A stretch of 6,560 nt of DNA, taken from NCBI GenBank assembly GCA_021835265.1, contig JAKBQK010000435.1:1-6560 (forward strand), written 5' to 3'. Each line of letters starts with the position of its first letter. Position 1 is the stretch's first letter. This document shows, in pieces, positions 1-6,403 of this stretch. The stretch comes from Thermoplasmata archaeon. Lineage in GTDB: Archaea; Thermoplasmatota; Thermoplasmata; Thermoplasmatales; Thermoplasmataceae. The translations under genes were made by a program, and so were the position numbers. The notes below the pieces were generated by a model. It did not search any database, was not told the origin of the DNA, and was given only the letters and a program-made list of their open reading frames with translations.

Positions 1-1216
1 ATTTAACATTAATATCCAGCCTCTTATTTTCATTAATTATGAGAGCGTTTCCAAAAACACCTATAATTTCTGTATCATGTGTTTCATAAAAGCCTCTTGG
101 GTTGATTATGTACATATATTCTTGCTTTTCCATCCTGAGGTCCTGAGGTAGAACTTCTTCTGTATTTTTACCGGAGTAGGGTGAAATAATCATAAAGATC
201 ATTGCGTTTTTCTTTACCGTCTTTCTGATATACCTGTTAGCAGCGCCTATATTGAAGGTACCAGAAGGTCTGATCTCAGCAACCTTCTTCTGGAGATTTT
301 CAATTGATTCGCTCCTGGAAGATGGTTTTATGTATATTTGATGGTCAGATGAGAATATTATATAGCCAACCCTGTCCTGATTCTTCAGCATCGTATATGA
401 GGCATTTATTGCGCTTGTAACCATAAAATCAAACATTCTTAGCTTTCCATACCCCAGATTTGACCCAATGCTGTAATCAATTAGTATAATGGCATCTATC
501 TGCCTTTCTTCCTCCCACTCCTTTACAAACAGTTCATCATTTCCTGTAAGATTATATCTGTTCCATGCAACGTGCCTCATATCGTCTGAATCATTATATG
601 ACCTGATGCCAAAGAAGTTATAGCCCTGACCAGCTTTTCTTGAAATATGCAGTCCATTGGTGAATATTACATTGCTCAATCTCTCGCTTCTTTGCATAAA
701 GGTATCTTTGGATGATGGCCCTATCCTTGCAGTACTGATCAGATCTGCTACATACTCTATAAAACCCAATCCGAGAGCATCAGAACATATAACTTTCAAA
801 GGACCAATGGAATATTTACCTATTGCTTCAGGGCTCAGATAATAGGTTTTTTTCACCGTTTCTCCCTTCTTAAGATATACGCTGTCTGTGTAATCGCCCT
901 TCAGGTCAAATACATCAGCCAGTGTGTCAAAATATTGGAAATGTAGATTGCGTTTTGAAGGATTTCTTATGGTAAGTTCTGCCCTTACCATGTCCCCCTT
1001 CTTCATTTCTTCTCTTTCCAGTATCCTCCTTACCTCTAGCTGGTTCATCGCCTTAAAAGTTCCATGGTTGAGTGCCCACAGATCAGCACTTACAATGAAA
1101 ATCCCACTTAGGAAAAAAAAGGTTAGCATCTGGTAACCATATAAATTATAGATGTATGATTCTAGAAGACCTATTGTAAGTATGGCCAGGATGCTGTAAG
1201 CCCTTTTCTTTATCAT
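1..1216 (-). CDS. DUF58 / VWA-like membrane protein, 3' end cut off by window edge
   Basis: Reading from an ATG at 1216, 405 codons stay open to the left edge with no stop, so the C-terminus is missing. The start is MIKKR followed by two hydrophobic segments (about residues 7-25 and 28-46), the usual N-terminal hairpin of DUF58 proteins. Positive-inside charge puts the rest in the cytoplasm. Residues 62-155 look like the beta-sandwich that precedes DUF58, ending in the typical KYSIGPL...SDALGLG stretch (134-151). The DUF58 signature is clear: R205-SYNDSDDMRHVAW-218 followed by ELFVKEWEEER (228-238). A VWA-like fold follows, with strand DAIILIDYS (241-249) and PSGTFNIGAA (317-326). These proteins normally partner with MoxR ATPases, as the neighbour suggests; the substrate is unknown. 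The start overlaps the MoxR stop (TAATG), with GAGGTG 12 bases upstream. Family assignment is firm and the specific role unknown. The metal-binding motif looks degenerate (see findings). Confidence 0.93.
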   Translation of the reverse strand, partial: MIKKRAYSILAILTIGLLESYIYNLYGYQMLTFFFLSGIFIVSADLWALNHGTFKAMNQLEVRRILEREEMKKGDMVRAELTIRNPSKRNLHFQYFDTLADVFDLKGDYTDSVYLKKGETVKKTYYLSPEAIGKYSIGPLKVICSDALGLGFIEYVADLISTARIGPSSKDTFMQRSERLSNVIFTNGLHISRKAGQGYNFFGIRSYNDSDDMRHVAWNRYNLTGNDELFVKEWEEERQIDAIILIDYSIGSNLGYGKLRMFDFMVTSAINASYTMLKNQDRVGYIIFSSDHQIYIKPSSRSESIENLQKKVAEIRPSGTFNIGAANRYIRKTVKKNAMIFMIISPYSGKNTEEVLPQDLRMEKQEYMYIINPRGFYETHDTEIIGVFGNALIINENKRLDINVK

Positions 1217-2178
1217 TAAGGAGAAGGCACCTCAGAAAGTATTTCTTCTATGACTCTAAAAGCAACTTCAGTCCCTACATCAGATTCATCCAGCATGGCT
1301 TCTGGTCTCAGTATCAACCTATGGTTCAACAGATACTTACTTATGTAATACACATCCTCTGGAACCACGTAGTTCCTACCATGAACCAGTGCGCATGCTT
1401 TTGAGGCCATTAGAAGTTTAGCGGTGGTACGTGGACTTGCACCCACATAAACCTTCTTGCTTTCTCTTGTCTTCCTCATGATGTCTACCATGTATTCTTT
1501 AATACTCTGGGAAACAAATACATCATAAACTTCATCTCTCAGCTTCAAAATAGTATCAACGTCCATATATGTTTGAGTGCTGGCACCTCTCAATGATCTG
1601 TTAAGTATCTGCACTTCTGCCTCCCTTGATGGATAGGTAAGAATTAATCTGAAAAGGAATCTGTCCATTAGCGCTTCTGCTATTGGAAATGTTCCTTCTT
1701 GTTCAATGGGGTTCTGTGTCGCAATGACAATGAAGGGAACTGGTAGTTTGTGAGTGACTCCACCCACAGACACCTGTTTTTCTTCCATTGCTTCAAGAAG
1801 TGCAGATTGTACCTTTGCAGGAGTCCTGTTTATCTCATCCGCAAGTAATACGTTGGTGAAAGCTGGCCCTTCCCTGAATTCTAGTTTTCTCGATTCAAGA
1901 TTGAATATTATATTTCCGGTAATGTCTGAGGGTAGCATATCTGGAGTGAATTGTATCCTCTTAAACTGTGCCTTAAGGTGAGATGAGAATTCACTTGCCA
2001 GCATTGTCTTTGCAAGACCGGGTACACCCTCCATCAGTATATGATTGTTACTTATCAGTGAAATAAACATGAATTTCACTATTTCCTTAGAACCTACCAC
2101 CCTGGAGTCTATCTCATTACCTATCAATTCTATTGAGTTCCTAACCTTGTTAAGGTCTGTTTGTGTTAATTCAGCCAT
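1216..2178 (-). CDS. MoxR-family AAA+ ATPase
   Basis: A complete 320-residue protein, the normal length for this family, with all core AAA+ elements in order. These are Walker A GVPGLAKT (51-58), Walker B with its catalytic acid NVLLADEINR (109-118), the QSALLEAMEE helix (124-133), sensor 1 ATQNP (153-157), GTFPIAEALMDRF (162-174) with Arg173 as likely arginine finger, and sensor 2 GASPRTT (246-252) in the C-terminal lid. It should form a cytosolic ATP-driven oligomeric ring that acts chaperone-like on a partner. The adjacent DUF58 gene encodes the classical VWA-type co-factor. The ATG at 2178 is chosen because a strong GGAGGG sits 8 bases upstream and the N-terminus aligns with family expectations. 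The gene begins 4 bases after the preceding stop and its own stop overlaps the next start, so the products are probably made in linked amounts. Nothing is missing or disrupted. The subfamily within MoxR cannot be fixed by eye. Confidence 0.97.
   Translation of the reverse strand: MAELTQTDLNKVRNSIELIGNEIDSRVVGSKEIVKFMFISLISNNHILMEGVPGLAKTMLASEFSSHLKAQFKRIQFTPDMLPSDITGNIIFNLESRKLEFREGPAFTNVLLADEINRTPAKVQSALLEAMEEKQVSVGGVTHKLPVPFIVIATQNPIEQEGTFPIAEALMDRFLFRLILTYPSREAEVQILNRSLRGASTQTYMDVDTILKLRDEVYDVFVSQSIKEYMVDIMRKTRESKKVYVGASPRTTAKLLMASKACALVHGRNYVVPEDVYYISKYLLNHRLILRPEAMLDESDVGTEVAFRVIEEILSEVPSP
1229..1234 (-). promoter_or_regulatory. Probable ribosome binding site of the DUF58 gene
   Basis: GAGGTG on the minus strand lies inside the MoxR gene (codons for Glu-Val-Pro near its end), 12 bases before the ATG at 1216. 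The spacing is longer than ideal, so the TAATG stop/start overlap probably contributes by reinitiation. Confidence 0.55.
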
Positions 2179-2182
2179 ATAT

Positions 2183-2701
2183 TTATCCCTCCTTTATTCT
2201 GCTAAGATCCAGATCTATGGTTACCTTCTGGATAGTAGCATACACACTCATAATCTCCTTGAATTCCTTCTGCATTTTTTCCGCAAGTTTTTTCTTCGTT
2301 CTCTCGCTTGCAGTGTATGTTATGCGGTATTTCATTCTCCTGTATTTTCTGGCCTTTCTAGTAAGATATTTCGATAATGCCTTGATCTTTCTGGAACTTT
2401 CTTCAAGATTCACCTCAAAATGATCATAATCCCTGTTCTGCACGTACAACATCTCCTCATTTATGTAATCTTCCGGTAATTTAAAAGTTTCCTTTTCCTG
2501 AATTAGGGTCGGTTCTGAATCTACCTTCCTTCTCAGCGCATTTATCTTTAGAATGATGAAATAGATAACAACCATCAGGACCGGTATAAGAAACACGAGA
2601 AATAATAGCGGATCTGTTCTCAGCTCGTAAAGAAGTTCTGTAAATGAAAAAGGTGGGACCGAAATAGATAATGAGGAAAAAGGTAACGCACTTACTGACA
2701 T
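2183..2701 (-). CDS. Unrecognised single-pass membrane protein with basic helical cytoplasmic tail (172 aa)
   Basis: I do not recognise a family. A short Ser/Pro-rich N-terminus (1-30) precedes one clear hydrophobic helix (about 32-51, LLFLVFLIPVLMVVIYFIIL). That helix is followed by KINALRRK, so by the positive-inside rule the N-terminus faces outward and the tail is cytoplasmic. Residues 60-98 are acidic and probably extended. Residues 100-160 are strongly basic and predicted helical (many K/R between 104 and 148) and could form a coiled coil or bind an acidic partner or lipid headgroups. There is no cysteine. The start at 2701 lies 4 bases after the upstream stop with only a weak purine-rich sequence before it, so it probably relies on reinitiation. 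The last codons (K-E-G-stop) carry the MoxR ribosome binding site. Position and topology make it a candidate membrane tether for the MoxR/DUF58 pair, which is inference. I saw no match to the DUF4129 proteins often found beside MoxR genes. Confidence 0.85.
   Translation of the reverse strand: MSVSALPFSSLSISVPPFSFTELLYELRTDPLLFLVFLIPVLMVVIYFIILKINALRRKVDSEPTLIQEKETFKLPEDYINEEMLYVQNRDYDHFEVNLEESSRKIKALSKYLTRKARKYRRMKYRITYTASERTKKKLAEKMQKEFKEIMSVYATIQKVTIDLDLSRIKEG
2187..2192 (-). promoter_or_regulatory. Strong ribosome binding site of the MoxR gene
   Basis: GGAGGG (within AAGGAGGGAT) lies 8 bases before the ATG at 2178 and overlaps the last codons and the stop of the upstream membrane-protein gene. 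It is the strongest such site in the window and settles the MoxR start. Confidence 0.85.
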
Positions 2702-2705
2702 TTAC

Positions 2706-3284
2706 TTACTCATCCACAAAATAGAGTCTTTTTATATCCATGTAGTTGTAAATGTCTGTTAACTGTGATACGATTTTTGCACCGTCTATTTCATTATCCT
2801 GTGAATAGACAGCTGGAAAATATATTTCCATCAGGAAAGAGGCGTATTTCTTTAATGCCATTTCCTTCATCTGAGTATCTCCAGTGGTCTTTGTTCCTAT
2901 CAATGATGTACCCAGAGCAAGTGATACAGGGTCTACGATTATTTCTTCAGAAAGATCCTTGTTAGACTCTTTTAGAATCTTATAAATCCTCTCCATGTTT
3001 GGAAGATTGCCTCCTAAGTTTATATTAAAGTACCTTTCAATATCCTTCTGTACGTCTCTCTTTCCCTCCATGGCTGCCTTTAGGATTTCTTTGTTTCCAA
3101 CATTTCTTCTTGCATTGACAAGTGGTGGAATATCAAGTATGGTTTTTACCCTGATCTGTGTTTCTTCTCTAACAACTTTCTTTTTCCTGTTAAAGAATCC
3201 CCGTTTCTTTCCCTCTCCTTTTTCACCGTTCAGTATATTCTGTATTTGCTTTATTGCTTCCTGATCACTACTTTCTTTTTCCAT
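2706..3284 (-). CDS. Unrecognised soluble protein with basic N-terminal tract (192 aa)
   Basis: I do not recognise a family. No signal peptide or membrane helix is visible, so it is probably cytoplasmic. An acidic start (1-10) leads to a basic tract at 22-39 (GKKRGFFNRKKKVVR), which could contact membrane lipid, nucleic acid or an acidic partner. From about 41 to 192 it looks like a compact alpha-rich domain, with ILDIPPLVNARR (49-60), a charged helical run at 66-86, ERIYKILKESN (98-108) and a final YNYMDIKRLYFVDE (179-192). There is no cysteine and no nucleotide-binding motif. The ATG at 3284 is 3 bases past the upstream stop. A good GGAG lies 6 bases before it, inside the last codons of the surface-protein gene, which supports this start and coupling to that gene. 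Its fixed position between a surface protein and the MoxR module suggests an adaptor or regulatory subunit; this is inferred from context only. Confidence 0.85.
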   Translation of the reverse strand: MEKESSDQEAIKQIQNILNGEKGEGKKRGFFNRKKKVVREETQIRVKTILDIPPLVNARRNVGNKEILKAAMEGKRDVQKDIERYFNINLGGNLPNMERIYKILKESNKDLSEEIIVDPVSLALGTSLIGTKTTGDTQMKEMALKKYASFLMEIYFPAVYSQDNEIDGAKIVSQLTDIYNYMDIKRLYFVDE

Positions 3285-3287
3285 AAA

Positions 3288-6200
3288 TTACTCCACTCCA
3301 TTCATGTTCGCATAATTAACATTCAATATTCCAAAGTATACATAGAAATATGCATATATAGAGTATATTGAACCTCCGAGGTAAATATCAATTCCAAGTT
3401 TTTGACCTCCAATGTAAGAATAACTAAGATTATTGAACTCAGAGCCTCCAATAGATAGAATGCTTATATTTTTTCCATCTATTTCCAGTCTAGAATACTT
3501 CTGCATGTAATAGGCTTCCTGATTATTTAACTCAACAGTTACATTCTTTATAATTCCCGATATGCTTCCAAGGTTTACTGAATTATTCCATAGATAGGTT
3601 TTGTTTGCAAACCTGCTACCAGTTTCGTTGAATATTGCCCTTTCTCTTGTATTTGTTACGTTTATATACTGCACATTGTATGGTGTCTTGAAATTAAGGG
3701 AGAAACTTTTACTCGTGAAGTTGCTTCCCTCCACATTGATGTGGTAATCCATTTTAACTCCAGTCAGGTTGTTTATTTGATTGAGAATTAACATTTTACC
3801 GTTGTTCCCAGGAGGTACGGTATATTGAAGCAATGAATTATTTTGAAATGTTATTTCTGTAAGAAAGAATGAGACCTTAACCTTACTTTCAATTGGTATA
3901 ACCAGTCCGTAGGAAGAAACATTAAGTTTTTTAAACTGTCCCGTTTTGTTATTATGATTAAATTTGAGATTAGCAGACACGTAATCCTGCCCTCTGTAGG
4001 TGAAATTATATGAACCCTGTGGAAGCTTGTATGTTATGAACGTTCCATTGAATTTTTCATTTACACTATTTGTAATGATTGGTATGGATGAGGAAGAAAT
4101 ATTTAAGGAAAGATCCGAAACAGGTAGCTGTTCATTGAATTCTCTCCCATATTCCAGTCCAAAGTCCTTATTGACTGTGAAATTTAACATGTTGACCAGA
4201 CTTATATTCACAACACTGGTTTGCCTGCCAGCAAAGTGTGTGCTTACAGTTTGGCTAATTCCATCTGAGACTGGATTATTTATAGTTTTATAATACTGAC
4301 CAAATAATGAAATATTCATAAATAGTGAAAATGTGGTGCTTATGTTGAATGTTGGATTTACTGTACTGTTTATAAACACTTTCTTCGAATATATTAGTCC
4401 GTTTATATTAGAATAGACAACGAATTCATTCCCCTTGTTTTTGGAAAAATTGCTCACTCTTACACTGATCTTTTGGGGACCCTTGTTATAAATGTTAGAG
4501 GAAACAGACCCTTTTAATATATTCTCCAGGTGGGTCTTGTTATAGCCAGGAACTCTCAGTAATGACTCAGTGAAACCACTTCCAATGGAGTTGAGTGGTC
4601 TTGAACCTATCTGAATAGATGTAAAATTTTTCTGGCCGGATATAGACTTAATTACGAAAGACTTGCTGCTATTGTAAAATCCGGCCTGGAACACATTTAT
4701 TGTTAGATTTATTTCATAATTTTGGTGAGTATCTATGAAATAATAAAATTTGAAGGAACCTCCTGAAGATTGCTCTATACTGCTATTTACCAGAAGACCA
4801 TTTTCATTCAAAGTAATATCTGGAAACAGTAATCTTTGTTGATTTATAAGGTTAAAGGTAAATCCACTTACCTCAAAAACTTGTCCTGGAAGTGGTTTTA
4901 GCGAGATATCTGGAACAACAGGCTGGCCACTTTGGTTCTTTATGGATATGGAGACTGTGGAGTAAAGGAAGCCCGGTGCATAAACTACAAGATTGTATGA
5001 TCCAAAATAGTATGCTGGAAAAGTTGCAACGCCACTTGTGCTTATATTAGTCTGTGTATAGTATATGGTTCCTTCAAAGTTACCCATTATCAAAACATTC
5101 AGCGAATGGAGGAGCGTTCTGTTTTGTGGCGAGTTCGGGTAGAATATGTTATTTAGCTGAATAGTAATATTCCTATTTTTGATAAAGCCCTTGTTGAAAT
5201 CTGAAAATGCAAGATTGTATGATACATCTGAAAGCGAGCTTTTAAGGTAACTAGAGACATTTGACTCCATGAAAGACGGGATGGGTTTTATTCCAGAGTA
5301 GTTAATACTATTTATTACCGTAGGAGATACAAACGGGTCCCTGGCATTTACTGAAATGTTTATATTGCCTACACTTCGATTTACGAAGAATGGGGAAGAA
5401 AAGTTAAAAAGATATTCATAATTTGTACTCACATAAATATAGTCTACACCTACGGGTGCACTCACCTGATAGTACCCGGATTTATTTGTGAGTGTACTTG
5501 CAAAAAATGATGGAGTACTGAAGCTTCCGGCTGTTGAATTATGACTTAGTGATACTGAGCTAACTTTTATCAGGGGAACCGGCAGGTTTAATTTATTCCG
5601 GATATAACCTGAAATTAGATAGGTTTCGTTTTTCAAATTCCTCATTTTAAAATTCAGATTTGTTATCTCTTTTCCCGTGACGTTGAAGAAAAGAGGTTTT
5701 GGAGTTTCATTGTAATTCCTTTTAATTGTTAGGGCTGCGTAAGTACCGTTCTGTAGAACAGTATGGTAAACAGCGTTTGAATTGGAGCTACTGTTATAAA
5801 AACCAAAAAATGAAATAAATGAAAGATTTACATTTGGAACATTTGCTCCCGTAAGGTTAAATGTTTTTCCTGATACATTATAAAAGGTCGCCTTTTGCAA
5901 TGTTAAATTTTCCCATTTGGAATTACCTGAGAGTATGGTAAATTTACTAAAGCCAGTATTATATCCGCTTACCTTGTAGCCTATGGTAAATGAACCATAC
6001 TGTAGCAATGTTACATTGTAATATCCCTGACTATTAAGATCCGTGTAAACTACCCATGGAAAATCATAAATTGATATTCTTCCTGTAACCGGGTTTCCAG
6101 ATTTGTTTTTTATATACCCATGCAGTTGTATTGTCCCGTTTTGTACAGGGCTCATGCTCGAACCTTTTGTGCTAAAGGCCAGCATCTTTTGCTCGTTCTC

Positions 6201-6332
6201 AAATATCTGAGGAATCTTGATCTTTTCGTAGGGCTTTGCGTTATATGTTTCGTGGAATAGGGAAAGGCCTGTACCAAGTATTATAGCTGCCACTATTATA
6301 ACAGCTATGAATTTGGCGTTTATTTCAGGCAT
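3288..6332 (-). CDS. Large membrane-anchored extracellular protein with carboxypeptidase-regulatory-like repeats
   Basis: A 1014-residue protein with one N-terminal hydrophobic segment (about 7-26) acting as signal peptide or signal anchor; nearly everything after it should lie outside the cell. It contains several beta-sandwich units of carboxypeptidase-regulatory/Ig-like type. Unit 1 (about 68-135) has HGYIKNKSGNPV then SQGYYNVTL. A related unit (about 236-328) has SGYIRNKLNLPV then KSGYYQVSA. Weaker units lie near 148-230, 411-478 and 485-575. By hand count there are about 49 N-X-S/T sequons (first at Asn65, last at Asn968) and no cysteine, as expected of a heavily glycosylated archaeal surface protein. 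The C-terminus (984-1004) is Tyr-rich and hydrophobic and could be a second membrane segment or a beta strand. No catalytic motif was found. It is the first gene of the operon, with no Shine-Dalgarno sequence and a TATA-like element about 26 bases upstream of the ATG. The function could be surface coat, adhesion or sensing; only the architecture is supported. Confidence 0.92.
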   Translation of the reverse strand: MPEINAKFIAVIIVAAIILGTGLSLFHETYNAKPYEKIKIPQIFENEQKMLAFSTKGSSMSPVQNGTIQLHGYIKNKSGNPVTGRISIYDFPWVVYTDLNSQGYYNVTLLQYGSFTIGYKVSGYNTGFSKFTILSGNSKWENLTLQKATFYNVSGKTFNLTGANVPNVNLSFISFFGFYNSSSNSNAVYHTVLQNGTYAALTIKRNYNETPKPLFFNVTGKEITNLNFKMRNLKNETYLISGYIRNKLNLPVPLIKVSSVSLSHNSTAGSFSTPSFFASTLTNKSGYYQVSAPVGVDYIYVSTNYEYLFNFSSPFFVNRSVGNINISVNARDPFVSPTVINSINYSGIKPIPSFMESNVSSYLKSSLSDVSYNLAFSDFNKGFIKNRNITIQLNNIFYPNSPQNRTLLHSLNVLIMGNFEGTIYYTQTNISTSGVATFPAYYFGSYNLVVYAPGFLYSTVSISIKNQSGQPVVPDISLKPLPGQVFEVSGFTFNLINQQRLLFPDITLNENGLLVNSSIEQSSGGSFKFYYFIDTHQNYEINLTINVFQAGFYNSSKSFVIKSISGQKNFTSIQIGSRPLNSIGSGFTESLLRVPGYNKTHLENILKGSVSSNIYNKGPQKISVRVSNFSKNKGNEFVVYSNINGLIYSKKVFINSTVNPTFNISTTFSLFMNISLFGQYYKTINNPVSDGISQTVSTHFAGRQTSVVNISLVNMLNFTVNKDFGLEYGREFNEQLPVSDLSLNISSSSIPIITNSVNEKFNGTFITYKLPQGSYNFTYRGQDYVSANLKFNHNNKTGQFKKLNVSSYGLVIPIESKVKVSFFLTEITFQNNSLLQYTVPPGNNGKMLILNQINNLTGVKMDYHINVEGSNFTSKSFSLNFKTPYNVQYINVTNTRERAIFNETGSRFANKTYLWNNSVNLGSISGIIKNVTVELNNQEAYYMQKYSRLEIDGKNISILSIGGSEFNNLSYSYIGGQKLGIDIYLGGSIYSIYAYFYVYFGILNVNYANMNGVE
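3291..3296 (-). promoter_or_regulatory. Ribosome binding site of the 192-aa gene, inside the upstream gene
   Basis: GTGGAG on the minus strand, including GGAG, sits 6 bases before the ATG at 3284. It is made from the last two sense codons (Val, Glu) of the surface-protein gene. It fixes the start of the downstream gene and implies that ribosomes finishing the large gene uncover or feed this site. Confidence 0.7.
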
Positions 6333-6353
6333 TAATATGCATAAAGTCCCTAT

Positions 6354-6369
6354 CTTAATTAAGTTTTTG
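6354..6369 (-). promoter_or_regulatory. Likely operon promoter (BRE + TATA-like), leaderless start
   Basis: On the minus strand this reads CAAAAACTTAATTAAG, an A-rich TFB-recognition-like stretch followed by a TATA-like TTAATTAA. The centre of the TATA-like part is about 26 bases from the ATG at 6332, the normal archaeal TATA-to-transcription-start distance. This would make the mRNA begin at or next to the start codon. The absence of a Shine-Dalgarno sequence before that ATG agrees. Judged by spacing and composition only. Confidence 0.5.
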
Positions 6370-6384
6370 GAACAAGGAAAGACA

Positions 6385-6403
6385 CTTATTTTTAAATAAA
6401 AAT
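6385..6403 (-). promoter_or_regulatory. Alternative AT-rich TATA-like element (or T-rich terminator)
   Basis: The minus strand reads ATTTTTATTTAAAAATAAG. It could be a second TATA box giving a leader of about 35 bases, or a T-run terminator for a gene to the right. The stretch is nearly self-complementary and so is direction-ambiguous. No plus-strand gene follows it inside the window, so a divergent promoter is less likely. Confidence 0.25.

Noticed and set aside
657..1136. Plus-strand open frames at 657-842 and 924-1136
   Set aside because: They are antisense to the well-supported DUF58 gene, short, and without convincing initiation signals.
1754..1981. Plus-strand 75-codon frame
   Set aside because: It is exactly antisense to the Walker B region of the MoxR gene, whose constrained codons explain the open frame.
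2045..2423. Open frames on the plus strand (2045-2377 and 2163-2423)
   Set aside because: They lie opposite the MoxR and membrane-protein genes, which have clear motifs, a strong ribosome binding site and operon spacing. Their translations show no recognisable domain.
2765..3264. Plus-strand open frames at 2765-2965 and 2995-3264
   Set aside because: They mirror the 192-aa gene. The second looks hydrophobic only because it is the complement of Lys/Glu-rich codons.
4000..4293. Plus-strand 97-codon frame inside the surface-protein gene
   Set aside because: It lies in the middle of a continuous 1014-codon gene on the other strand, and no independent evidence favours it.
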